From JAVKBW01 sp964352715 (GTDB lineage: Bacteria; Pseudomonadota; Alphaproteobacteria; UBA8366; Aestuariispiraceae): a DNA stretch of 5,716 nucleotides. Made by a program: the position numbers and the translations under genes. Location: positions 1 to 5,716 of the forward strand of contig CAYGSU010000121.1 of assembly GCA_964352715.1 (NCBI GenBank), given 5' to 3'. Shown in pieces: positions 1-5,716 of the stretch; positions within the stretch are counted from its first letter, which is position 1; the number at the start of each line of letters is the position of its first letter. Below the pieces are notes generated by a model. That model ran no database searches. It saw only the letters and a program-made list of their open reading frames with translations, and was not told the DNA's origin.

Positions 1-506
1 TTGCCGCGCAGGGCTTCGCCATAGGTCTTCACGGCGGCTTTCGCGGCGGAATAGGCGGGCGCGCCGGGAAACCCGCGATAGGCGGCCAGCGAGGCCATCA
101 GCGCGATCTGCCCGCGTCCCCGGCTTTTCATTTGCGGGATGATCGGATGGATGGTGTTCAGCGTGCCGGCCAGATTGATCGAGAAGATCTCGCGCGCCTG
201 GTCGTCGTCCTCGCCGCCGTTGCCGGTGCCGCCCGAAACGCCGGCATTGGCGATCACCAGATCGAGCGGCGCGAGCTTGTCCGCCCCCAGCACATACCGG
301 CTGGTCGCCTCGCGGTCTTCCACGTCGACGGTGTGACATTCGACTTCCGCCTCGAACATCCGGCAGGCCTCGGCGGTTTCCTCCAGCGCGTCGCGGCGGC
401 GCGCGCACAGAAACAGCCGTGTGCCCGGCGCGGCGTATACCAGCGCCAGCGCCCGCCCGATCCCGGAGGATGCCCCGGTGATCAGAATCGTGTTTGGATT
501 CTCCAT
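1..506 (-). CDS. Short-chain dehydrogenase/reductase (SDR), 3'-truncated by window edge
   Basis: This is a classical SDR, an NAD(P)-dependent oxidoreductase with a Rossmann fold, probably cytosolic. The ATG at 506 opens a frame of 168 complete codons that is still open at position 1. The family is usually about 240-260 residues, so roughly the last third is missing. Visible landmarks are the cofactor glycine motif TGASSGIG (residues 10-17), DV at 61-62 (adenine-binding region), NAG at 87-89, and the full catalytic tetrad Asn111, Ser139, Tyr152 and Lys156 in ASLAAY...YSAAK. Arginines 36-38 after the second strand suggest a preference for NADP(H), which is an inference. The substrate cannot be named, because the substrate-binding C-terminal part lies outside the window. 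The gene is divergent from yicC, so it is not part of the yicC-gmk operon. The start is supported by an AGGTGA ribosome binding site four bases upstream. Family is confident, function unknown. Confidence 0.93.
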   Translation of the reverse strand, partial: MENPNTILITGASSGIGRALALVYAAPGTRLFLCARRRDALEETAEACRMFEAEVECHTVDVEDREATSRYVLGADKLAPLDLVIANAGVSGGTGNGGEDDDQAREIFSINLAGTLNTIHPIIPQMKSRGRGQIALMASLAAYRGFPGAPAYSAAKAAVKTYGEALRG

Positions 507-510
507 TCCG

Positions 511-516
511 TCACCT
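511..516 (-). promoter_or_regulatory. Ribosome binding site of the SDR gene
   Basis: Read on the minus strand the bases are AGGTGA, a good anti-16S match, four bases before the ATG at 506. This supports that ATG as the start; the glycine-rich cofactor motif begins nine residues later, which is normal for SDRs. Confidence 0.6.
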
Positions 517-556
517 AACCTTCCGTGGACGCAGTGTCGACGATGGGCCGGTGGTG

Positions 557-585
557 TTGCAACCCCGCGCGGCGCCCGGTATCAC
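557..585 (+). promoter_or_regulatory. Candidate sigma-70-type promoter for yicC-gmk
   Basis: TTGCAA at 557-562 is followed, after a 17-base spacer, by TATCAC at 580-585. Each hexamer matches four of six positions of the TTGACA/TATAAT consensus, and the spacing is ideal. Transcription would start near 592, giving a leader of about 20 bases that includes the ribosome binding site at 601. It lies in the only intergenic region upstream of yicC. The call rests on sequence similarity alone, and by-eye promoter calls in GC-rich DNA are often wrong. Confidence 0.35.
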
Positions 586-600
586 CGGTCAACGGCAAAC

Positions 601-606
601 AGGAGG
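601..606 (+). promoter_or_regulatory. Ribosome binding site that fixes the yicC start
   Basis: A perfect AGGAGG sits four bases before the ATG at 611. The reading frame is open further upstream (an ATG at 494 is in frame), so this site decides the start. The protein beginning at 611 opens with MTVNSMTGFARAEG, the expected N-terminus of the YicC family. Confidence 0.85.
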
Positions 607-610
607 CTCC

Positions 611-1477
611 ATGACCGTCAACAGCATGACCGGGTTCGCCCGCGCGGAAGGCGGCGATGCCGATTTCACCTGGATCTGGGAACTGCGCTCCGTCAACGGC
701 AAGGGGCTGGATGTGCGGCTGCGCCTGCCGTCGGCGGTGGATTCACTGGAACAGGAAATCCGGCAGCGGCTGCAGAAACGCTTCAAGCGCGGATCGGTGA
801 CCTGCAGCCTCGATCTGAAAGCGGGCACTGAAACCTCCGAGCTGGTGGTCAACGAAGTCCTGCTGGAACAGCTGATCGACACCTGCCGGACGCGGGGCGA
901 AACGCCGCGCATCGAATCGCTGCTGCTGGTGCGCGGCGTCGTCGAACCGCGCGACGACCGGCAGAAGGCCGGCGATGACGAGGACAGGATGAAAGCGATC
1001 CTGGCGAGTTTCGACGAGGCCGCCGCCGGTCTGGAAGCGGCGCGGGCGTCGGAAGGCGCGGCGGTGCAGGCAGCGTTGCAGGAAAGCCTGTCGGCGCTGT
1101 CGGAGTCGCATTCGCAGGCAAAGGCGCTGGCCGAGGATATTCCGCATATGATCTCGGCGAAACTGAAGGCGCAGATGGACAAGCTGCTGGCCAATATGGT
1201 GCCGGACGACCGGCTGGCGCAGGAAGCGGCGCTGCTGGCGACGAAGGCGGATATCAGGGAAGAGCTGGACCGGCTTTCAGCGCATATCGACAGCGCCAAC
1301 GCGCTGTTGCAGGAAGACGGGTCGGTCGGCCGGAAGATCGAATTTCTGGTGCAGGAGCTCAACCGCGAAACCAACACGATCTGCAGCAAGTCGGCCTCGA
1401 TCGACCTGACGGAAATCGGCCTCGCCATGAAAGCCAGCATCGACCGGTTCCGCGAGCAGGCCGCGAATGTCGAATAG
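611..1477 (+). CDS. yicC: YicC family endoribonuclease
   Basis: This 288-residue protein matches the length of Escherichia coli YicC (about 287). The family has an N-terminal YicC_N domain (here roughly residues 1-155) and a C-terminal DUF1732 domain (roughly 205-288). Members have been reported to be RNA-cleaving enzymes; the E. coli protein has been linked to turnover of the small RNA RyhB. The N-terminal signature SMTGFARAEG and ELRSVNGKGLDVRLRLP (about residues 28-44) are clear. The C-terminal block at 216-288 contains REELDRL, GRKIEFLVQELNRE (240-253), the SKS triplet (259-261) and a REQ...NVE ending, closely matching the E. coli C-terminus. The middle (about 120-200) is variable and charged, probably helical. 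The stop at 1475-1477 lies seven bases before the chosen gmk start, so the two are very likely cotranscribed; yicC-gmk adjacency is widespread in bacteria. The start is fixed by the AGGAGG at 601. Confidence 0.95.
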   Translation: MTVNSMTGFARAEGGDADFTWIWELRSVNGKGLDVRLRLPSAVDSLEQEIRQRLQKRFKRGSVTCSLDLKAGTETSELVVNEVLLEQLIDTCRTRGETPRIESLLLVRGVVEPRDDRQKAGDDEDRMKAILASFDEAAAGLEAARASEGAAVQAALQESLSALSESHSQAKALAEDIPHMISAKLKAQMDKLLANMVPDDRLAQEAALLATKADIREELDRLSAHIDSANALLQEDGSVGRKIEFLVQELNRETNTICSKSASIDLTEIGLAMKASIDRFREQAANVE

Positions 1478-1484
1478 GAAAGGG
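1476..1484 (+). promoter_or_regulatory. Ribosome binding site of gmk, overlapping the yicC stop
   Basis: AGGAAAGGG begins inside the TAG stop of yicC (1475-1477). It can serve the ATG at 1485 (AGGA core five bases away) or the ATG at 1491 (11 bases from AGGA, six from the GGG). It argues against the in-frame ATG at 1467, which lies upstream of it. The stop/ribosome-site overlap suggests translational coupling to yicC. Confidence 0.5.
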
Positions 1485-2141
1485 ATGCGCATGGGCGGCT
1501 ATATCGAACCGTTCAAGGTGAAGCGGCGGGGCCTGATGCTGGTGCTGTCGTCGCCGTCAGGGGCCGGCAAGTCGACCATTTCGCGGCGCATTCTCGATGA
1601 GGACGACGAGATCACGATGTCGGTTTCCGCGACCACACGGCCGATGCGGCCGGGCGAAACGGCGGGCAAGGATTACTATTTCGTCGACAAGACGGAATTC
1701 GACCTGATGGTGAACCGCGGCGAATTCCTGGAATCGGCGAAGGTGTTCGACAATTACTACGGCACGCCGAAAGGGCCGGTGATGGAAGCACTGGAGAACG
1801 GCCTCGATGTGATGTTCGATATCGACTGGCAAGGCGCCCAGCAGCTTGCCGAACAGGCGGTCGACGACCTGGTGCTGGTGTTCATCCTGCCACCGACGAC
1901 GGTCGAACTGGAAAAGCGCCTTAACAAGCGGGCGCAGGACCCGCCGGATGTCGTGGCGCGGCGGATGGCGAAGGCCGCCGACGAAATGAGCCACTACCCG
2001 GAATATGACTGGATCATCATCAACGAGGATATCGACAAGAGCGTCGAGAGCGTCCGGTCGATCCTGCATTCGGAACGGCTGCGGCGGCACCGCCAGGTCG
2101 GCCTCGGCGAATTCGTCAAGGGGTTGCGCGAAGGCCAGTGA
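1485..2141 (+). CDS. gmk: Guanylate kinase
   Basis: Guanylate kinase (EC 2.7.4.8) phosphorylates GMP to GDP with ATP in the cytosol, an essential step in making GTP and dGTP. From the ATG at 1485 it has 218 residues; E. coli Gmk has 207. Visible parts are the P-loop SSPSGAGKST (22-31), the GMP-binding segment SATTRPMRPGE (48-58), DYYFV (63-67), NYYGTPK (90-96), the DIDWQGAQQL strand-loop (112-121) with the conserved acidic residue, and an arginine-rich lid RLNKRAQDPPDVVARRM (145-161). All expected motifs are intact, so it should be active. In-frame alternatives are ATG 1467, which would overlap yicC by 11 bases and lies upstream of the ribosome site, and ATG 1491, which differs by only two residues and is nearly as likely as 1485. 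It is the second gene of the yicC-gmk pair. Its last 26 bases overlap the 3' end of the convergent rsmA gene. Confidence 0.97.
   Translation: MRMGGYIEPFKVKRRGLMLVLSSPSGAGKSTISRRILDEDDEITMSVSATTRPMRPGETAGKDYYFVDKTEFDLMVNRGEFLESAKVFDNYYGTPKGPVMEALENGLDVMFDIDWQGAQQLAEQAVDDLVLVFILPPTTVELEKRLNKRAQDPPDVVARRMAKAADEMSHYPEYDWIIINEDIDKSVESVRSILHSERLRRHRQVGLGEFVKGLREGQ
2116..2141. other. Convergent 3' overlap of gmk and rsmA
   Basis: The gmk stop TGA (2139-2141, plus strand) lies 26 bases beyond the rsmA stop TGA (2116-2118, read on the minus strand), so each gene ends inside the other. I see no hairpin followed by a T run here. Transcription from both operons must either terminate inside the opposing gene or give overlapping antisense 3' ends. 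Confidence 0.85.
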
Positions 2142-2964
2142 CAGCCGCAGTCAAACGACCGTAACCGGCGATATCGATTTCCTCGGCCCGTGCAGTGCCG
2201 TCCAGCCCGGCCTGTTCCAGCAGGACAGGGACATCGAGGCCCAGCGATTTCAGCGATTGCCGCAGCATCTTGCGGCGCTGTCCGAAGGCGGCGGCGGTGA
2301 CCTTTTCCAGCACGCGGATGTCGCCGTCATACGGCGGGGTTTCGTACGGCCGCAATGTGACGACGGCGGAATCGATTTTCGGCGGGGGTGTGAAGGCGCG
2401 GGCCGGCACGGTGAAGGCGTAGTCGGTTTCGCAGCGCCAGTTCGCGATCACGCTCAGCCTGCCATAGGCAGATTCACCGGGTGCGGCGGTAATGCGGTCC
2501 GCCACTTCCTTCTGAAACATCAGGGTCAGCGAGGTGATGGGCGTCGGGCCGGTCAGCCAGCCGATCAGCAGTGGCGTGCCGACATTGTAGGGCAGGTTTG
2601 CGACGATGGTGTAGGGGGGCGGGCCCAGCCCGGCGAAATCGATTTTTGTGGCGTCAGCTTCGATCACCTGCAGCACACCGGCGGCAGCGTCGACAAGGGG
2701 CCTTAGCGCCGCCAGACAGCGCGGATCCTTTTCGATGGCGACCAGACGGGCCGCCCCCTGCGCCAGCAGCGCGCGGGTGAGGCCACCCGGCCCGGGGCCG
2801 ACTTCGATCACCGTACCGGCGCCAAGGTCGCCGGCTGCCCGGGCGATCCGGCTTGTCAGGTTGAGGTCGAGCAGGAAGTGCTGGCCGAGGCGTTTGTCGG
2901 CGCGCAGCCCGGCATCGGCGATGACATCCCTCAGCGGCGGCAAGGACGCAATCGCGGCGGTCAT
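2116..2964 (-). CDS. rsmA: 16S rRNA (adenine1518-N6/adenine1519-N6)-dimethyltransferase
   Basis: RsmA (KsgA) uses S-adenosylmethionine to dimethylate two adjacent adenines in the 3'-terminal hairpin of 16S rRNA, a late quality check in 30S assembly; its loss classically gives kasugamycin resistance. The 282-residue protein has LGQHFLLD (26-33), the SAM-binding motif I VIEVGPGPGGLT (52-63), the acidic ribose-binding AIEKD (76-80), EADATKID (102-109), the catalytic motif IV NLPYNV (123-128), FQKEVADRI (150-158), FTPPPKIDSAVV (191-202), and the RNA-binding C-terminal FGQRRKMLRQSLKSL (227-241). All are intact. The ATG at 2964 was chosen because it gives a normal N-terminus and starts one base after the surA stop. 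Further in-frame ATGs at 3003 and 3027 would overlap surA by dozens of bases and add a non-conserved stretch. No clear ribosome binding site precedes 2964, so translation probably depends on coupling to surA. In many relatives pdxA sits between surA and rsmA; here it is absent. Confidence 0.96.
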   Translation of the reverse strand: MTAAIASLPPLRDVIADAGLRADKRLGQHFLLDLNLTSRIARAAGDLGAGTVIEVGPGPGGLTRALLAQGAARLVAIEKDPRCLAALRPLVDAAAGVLQVIEADATKIDFAGLGPPPYTIVANLPYNVGTPLLIGWLTGPTPITSLTLMFQKEVADRITAAPGESAYGRLSVIANWRCETDYAFTVPARAFTPPPKIDSAVVTLRPYETPPYDGDIRVLEKVTAAAFGQRRKMLRQSLKSLGLDVPVLLEQAGLDGTARAEEIDIAGYGRLTAAVTGLRATP

Positions 2965-2965
2965 G

Positions 2966-4246
2966 TCAAAGGCGGATATCGATGAACGCGTCGCGTCGGA
3001 CATCCCGCAGATACCGGCGGGCGACAAGGTTCAGGCGTTCGGTGCCGATCTTGTTGCGAATTTCATCACGTGAGGGAAGGTTCGGATTGTCCTGGGTGCG
3101 TTTGCACACGGTGATCAGGGCCATCGAACGGCCAAGATCCAGCGGATCGGTCGTCTGCGCTGTCTGAAGCGGCGCAAGGGTGTCGCGCAGGGCAGGCGAC
3201 AGATCGCCCAGTCTCACATCGTCAATCTGGTTGGTTTTCGCACCCTCGATCTCGTCTGCGCTGGTTTCAACATCGGCACAGGATTCGATGGTTTCCCGCG
3301 CCGCCAGCAGGGTGCGTCTCGCCTCGGCCCGTACATCCTGAGCGGCGGCGCTGTCGATGGGAATGGTGATCTGTGAAAGGCTCAAGCGCGCGTCCATCGG
3401 ATCTTCGGCCGTGCTCGGCTTCCGTTCATCCAGTACCTGGAACAGATGATAGCCGCCAAGGCTTCTGATCGGCGGCGACAGCTCGTTCGGTTTCAGTGCC
3501 TGGATCGCCGCATTGATATCCTCCTGAAACTGATCGGAGGTCACCCAGCCCATCTCGCCGCCGTCTTCCGCAGAAGAACTTTGCGAGAAGGTGCGGGCAA
3601 GGGCGCCGAAATCGGCCCCTTCCTCAATCTGACGCCGCAGCCGGCTGATCGACTGCCGGATTTCAATTTCCTGATCGGGGTTTTCGACGGCCAGGAAGAT
3701 TTCACGCACCAGTTTCTGCGGCTTGTACAAGGCCTGCCGAAGGCGTTCCAGTTCTTCGTCTATCTCGTCCTCGCCGACATCGACCAGCCGGCGCAGCCGC
3801 CGGCGGATAATGCCCTGCCACGCCAGATTTGCCTCCAGACGCGCCCGCACTGTTATCGGGTCGATATTCTGCTGCTGGAACAGGTTTTGAAGTTGCTCTG
3901 CGGTCATTTTGTTGGATTGGGCGACCTTTTCGAGTTCGCGGTCCAGCGCCCGCTGGCCGATGCGAACGCCCGCCCGCTCCGCCTCCTGCATCCGCAAGCG
4001 TTCGTCGATGAGCTGACGCACGACTTCGCTGACCAGCCTGCGGCGGGTCTGTGCATCGTTCGGCAGGCCTGATTCCAGCAAGACCAGCCGCAGCCGGTTT
4101 TCAACGTCGAGCACGGAAATAACGTCGTCATTCACAACAGCGGCAATGCGCAGAACTTCCTGAGCCTGCACGGCATTCGGCGCAATCAGCACAGCGGTGA
4201 CGAGCATGCAGATGCCGGTTAGCAGTGGTTTAAGAATTTTGGTCAC
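2966..4246 (-). CDS. surA: Periplasmic chaperone / peptidyl-prolyl isomerase SurA
   Basis: SurA binds unfolded outer-membrane proteins in the periplasm and delivers them to the BAM complex; LptD is a known client in E. coli. The 426-residue protein starts with a signal peptide: lysines 3 and 6, a hydrophobic core at about 8-22, and a likely cleavage after VQA (26-28). The mature N-terminal chaperone domain begins with IAAVVNDDVISVLDV (34-48) and continues as charged helices to about 170. A parvulin-type PPIase domain covers about 178-276, with FGALARTFSQ (213-222), GGEMGWV (229-235) and GGYHLFQVLDER (264-275). The segment from about 286 to 383 looks like a second, degenerate parvulin-like domain without those signatures, holding the only two cysteines of the mature protein (323 and 381). 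The start codon is GTG, five bases after the lptD stop, with only a weak ribosome site (AGAG); no better in-frame start fits the signal peptide. The stop is one base before the rsmA start. The N-terminal domain diverges from E. coli SurA, but context and domain order make the assignment firm. Confidence 0.93.
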   Translation of the reverse strand: MTKILKPLLTGICMLVTAVLIAPNAVQAQEVLRIAAVVNDDVISVLDVENRLRLVLLESGLPNDAQTRRRLVSEVVRQLIDERLRMQEAERAGVRIGQRALDRELEKVAQSNKMTAEQLQNLFQQQNIDPITVRARLEANLAWQGIIRRRLRRLVDVGEDEIDEELERLRQALYKPQKLVREIFLAVENPDQEIEIRQSISRLRRQIEEGADFGALARTFSQSSSAEDGGEMGWVTSDQFQEDINAAIQALKPNELSPPIRSLGGYHLFQVLDERKPSTAEDPMDARLSLSQITIPIDSAAAQDVRAEARRTLLAARETIESCADVETSADEIEGAKTNQIDDVRLGDLSPALRDTLAPLQTAQTTDPLDLGRSMALITVCKRTQDNPNLPSRDEIRNKIGTERLNLVARRYLRDVRRDAFIDIRL

Positions 4247-4251
4247 TGTCT

Positions 4252-5716
4252 CTAAAAAGCCTGCGTTTCGAATTCAGCCAGCGTCTTGAACGTCAATCTG
4301 ACCAGAAATTCGTCCGAAGACTGAATATCGGTCGACCGGGTAAAGCTTCTTGTGAAGCTGCCGTCGAAGATAAAGCATTCATCTTCATATCGGAGCGATG
4401 CTGTGTGTTTCAATGACCCGCCGTTGCTTGACCGTTCCAGGTCGCGCAGTGTCGATCCGCGAACGCTCCAGTTGTCATCCCATTTGGCGAAGCCGCTCAA
4501 GCGCAATTCTTCGATGGAGAATGTATCGACGGCAACACCCTCACGAACGAACACATACTCGCCGGACATGCCGAGCGCAGAGGTCCCGAGCGTGTAGCCG
4601 ACCTCGCTACGGTTCGACCGCAAGCTGTCTTCATCCAGTCGGAACCGGTAAAAAACATCCAGATACTTGGTCGGGCGGATATCCAGGTTGCCGACAATAT
4701 CGCTGACACCGTCATTCAGGGCGGTTTCCGAGAAAAGCTTCTGGTCTTCGTTGAACTTGTATGTCTGACCGAGGAATCCGGCGACCGAGCCGCCGTAGTT
4801 GAAATCATGCGTAGCCCGCAGGCCATAGACAGCGCGCTGGCCGCCTTCCACCCGGTCGAGACCGGGGGTACGCTGACGGGAGAAAATGCTGGTCGCATCA
4901 AGATCGACAACAAGACTGTCGTCGTTGGATATGTTCGGGTTGTTTCCGCCCTGCGGTGAAAAGAACGCGGCGGCCATCGGTTCGATAAGCGTGGTGCCGC
5001 TGTCGCCATAGCGGGCGAAAGGCAAGCGCCAGTCGGCCGTCAGTTGCGGCACCAGCCGCGCTTCAGCCCCGTCTTCGACCCTGTTGCCCTGTGCGTCTCG
5101 CTGGATGTGATGATCGGTGTAGTAGGCATCGCCGCGCAGATACGCTCCGAATGTCGTGATCGACCCCAGTCCCGACTGTAGCGGCAGTTTGTAGCCGCCT
5201 TCGACCGATACGCGCTGGCTGTCCGCCTTGTCCTCGCGGGTCAGGTAGCGAAAACTGGAATCCAGCTCCCAGCGCCCGCCGATCGAATCCGGGTCGCCAA
5301 AACCCTGATATTCGACAATCGGCAGCACCAGCGGCGAATCCGGTCGCTGGCCGAGCCGAAGATCCTGGAAGGCGTGGCCCTTGGCCGAAAGGGAGTTACG
5401 GTCGTTGAAGCCTTCGACATAGACCGTGGAATCTGCCGAGTTTCCAGGATCGAAGAAGAAGGGTGACCGGCGCAGATAGGTCTGGTCCGTCGACCGTTCG
5501 ATGTCGAAACCGGTGCGCCACTGATCATCGATGTCGAACTGGCCAACGGCAAAGATATGGCCGCGGAACACGTCTTCCCGCGTTTCGACCAGTGTGGGGC
5601 TGCCAACATCGCGGTCTGCAATCGAGCCACTGCCGGACAAGGTTAATTCACCCCGGTTGAAGCGCTGGCGGTATTCGCCGGAATATACCAGCCCGTCGGT
5701 TCGGGTGTAGATCTGG
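4252..5716 (-). CDS. lptD: LPS-assembly outer-membrane protein LptD, C-terminal barrel (5'-truncated by window edge)
   Basis: LptD, with the lipoprotein LptE, forms the outer-membrane translocon that inserts lipopolysaccharide into the outer leaflet. The frame is open from the right edge to the TAG at 4252-4254, giving 487 residues; alphaproteobacterial LptD is typically around 700-800, so the signal peptide, the periplasmic beta-jellyroll and the first barrel strands lie outside. The 25 codons between 5716 and 5641 continue the homology (YSGEYRQRF), so the TTG at 5638-5640 is internal and not a start. The visible part is a series of alternating-polarity beta-strands typical of a 26-strand barrel, for example RGHIFAVGQFDIDDQWRTG, the conserved LPIVEYQGFGDP region, and AYLRGDAYYTD. 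The protein ends in a terminal aromatic (Phe), the usual signal for BAM-dependent barrels. A single cysteine (codon 4375-4377, in YEDECF) sits 41 residues from the end, near where E. coli LptD has a Cys-Cys pair. It heads the surA-rsmA operon as far as seen; its promoter is outside the window. Confidence 0.94.
   Translation of the reverse strand, partial: QIYTRTDGLVYSGEYRQRFNRGELTLSGSGSIADRDVGSPTLVETREDVFRGHIFAVGQFDIDDQWRTGFDIERSTDQTYLRRSPFFFDPGNSADSTVYVEGFNDRNSLSAKGHAFQDLRLGQRPDSPLVLPIVEYQGFGDPDSIGGRWELDSSFRYLTREDKADSQRVSVEGGYKLPLQSGLGSITTFGAYLRGDAYYTDHHIQRDAQGNRVEDGAEARLVPQLTADWRLPFARYGDSGTTLIEPMAAAFFSPQGGNNPNISNDDSLVVDLDATSIFSRQRTPGLDRVEGGQRAVYGLRATHDFNYGGSVAGFLGQTYKFNEDQKLFSETALNDGVSDIVGNLDIRPTKYLDVFYRFRLDEDSLRSNRSEVGYTLGTSALGMSGEYVFVREGVAVDTFSIEELRLSGFAKWDDNWSVRGSTLRDLERSSNGGSLKHTASLRYEDECFIFDGSFTRSFTRSTDIQSSDEFLVRLTFKTLAEFETQAF

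Noticed and set aside
494..610. Longer yicC from the in-frame ATG at 494
   Set aside because: It would overlap the divergent SDR start, lacks a ribosome site and adds 39 non-conserved residues, whereas AGGAGG precedes the ATG at 611.
589..1440. A 283-codon open frame on the minus strand opposite yicC
   Set aside because: It is antisense to a clearly conserved gene, is extremely rich in Ser, Arg and Ala as GC-rich shadow frames are, and has no recognisable motif or ribosome site.
1557..2090. A 177-codon minus-strand frame opposite gmk
   Set aside because: It lies wholly inside gmk, whose motifs are intact along the full length; the translated product is His/Arg-rich with no recognisable domain.
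2169..2176. Palindrome CGATATCG, with GATATCGAT recurring near 2973
   Set aside because: Both lie in coding sequence and are explained by Ile-Asp-Ile codons; eight-base palindromes arise by chance at this scale.
2005..2706. A 233-codon plus-strand frame running out of gmk into rsmA
   Set aside because: It overlaps the end of gmk in another frame and then runs antisense to rsmA; no domain is recognisable.
2962..3027. Longer rsmA from ATG at 3027 or 3003
   Set aside because: These starts would overlap the conserved end of surA, and they add residues not expected before the MTAAIASLPPLRD-type N-terminus.
3446..4072. A 208-codon plus-strand frame opposite surA
   Set aside because: It lies inside surA, where signal peptide and parvulin motifs establish the minus-strand reading. 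Its composition is that of a codon-bias shadow.
4330..4360. Short tandem FTRSFTRS peptide repeat near the LptD C-terminus
   Set aside because: Four-residue duplications are common in alternating barrel strands, and the underlying bases are not an exact tandem repeat worth annotating.
5638..5640. TTG as a possible start of a shorter lptD
   Set aside because: The same frame continues upstream to the window edge with LptD-like sequence (YSGEYRQRF), so this is an internal leucine codon.

Overview
The window reads as ordinary chromosomal DNA of an alphaproteobacterium, most likely Rhodospirillales-like. That placement is an inference from high GC content, from the alphaproteobacterial style of the proteins (the LGQHFLLD form of RsmA, a SurA with a long region after the parvulin domain), and from a gene order that, as I recall it, is typical of the class: yicC-gmk converging on an lptD-surA-...-rsmA operon.

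Layout. Positions 1-506 (minus strand) hold the N-terminal two thirds of a short-chain dehydrogenase/reductase (SDR) that runs off the left edge. A 104-base divergent intergenic region (507-610) carries ribosome binding sites for both flanking genes and a plausible promoter for the rightward pair. That pair is yicC (611-1477), a YicC-family endoribonuclease, and gmk (1485-2141), guanylate kinase, seven bases apart. On the minus strand, reading right to left, lie the C-terminal part of lptD (4252-5716, running off the right edge), surA (2966-4246) and rsmA (2116-2964). Their gaps are 5 bases and 1 base, so they look like one tightly coupled operon. The last 26 bases of rsmA overlap the last 26 bases of gmk on opposite strands, which leaves no room for a conventional terminator between the two operons.

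How the genes fit together. LptD is the outer-membrane beta-barrel that inserts lipopolysaccharide, and SurA is the periplasmic chaperone that escorts such barrels, so encoding them in tandem makes sense. RsmA methylates 16S rRNA late in small-subunit assembly, Gmk supplies GDP/GTP precursors, and YicC acts on RNA. The cluster therefore mixes envelope biogenesis with RNA and nucleotide housekeeping.

I see no mobile element, CRISPR array, tRNA, rRNA or new defence system. The points worth a second look are small: two genes usually found in this neighbourhood are not at their usual positions (pdxA between surA and rsmA, mltG before yicC), the rsmA and gmk 3' ends overlap, surA starts with GTG and a weak ribosome binding site, and the cysteine arrangement in LptD and SurA is notable. 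No window-wide gene-free stretch exceeds 300 bases.
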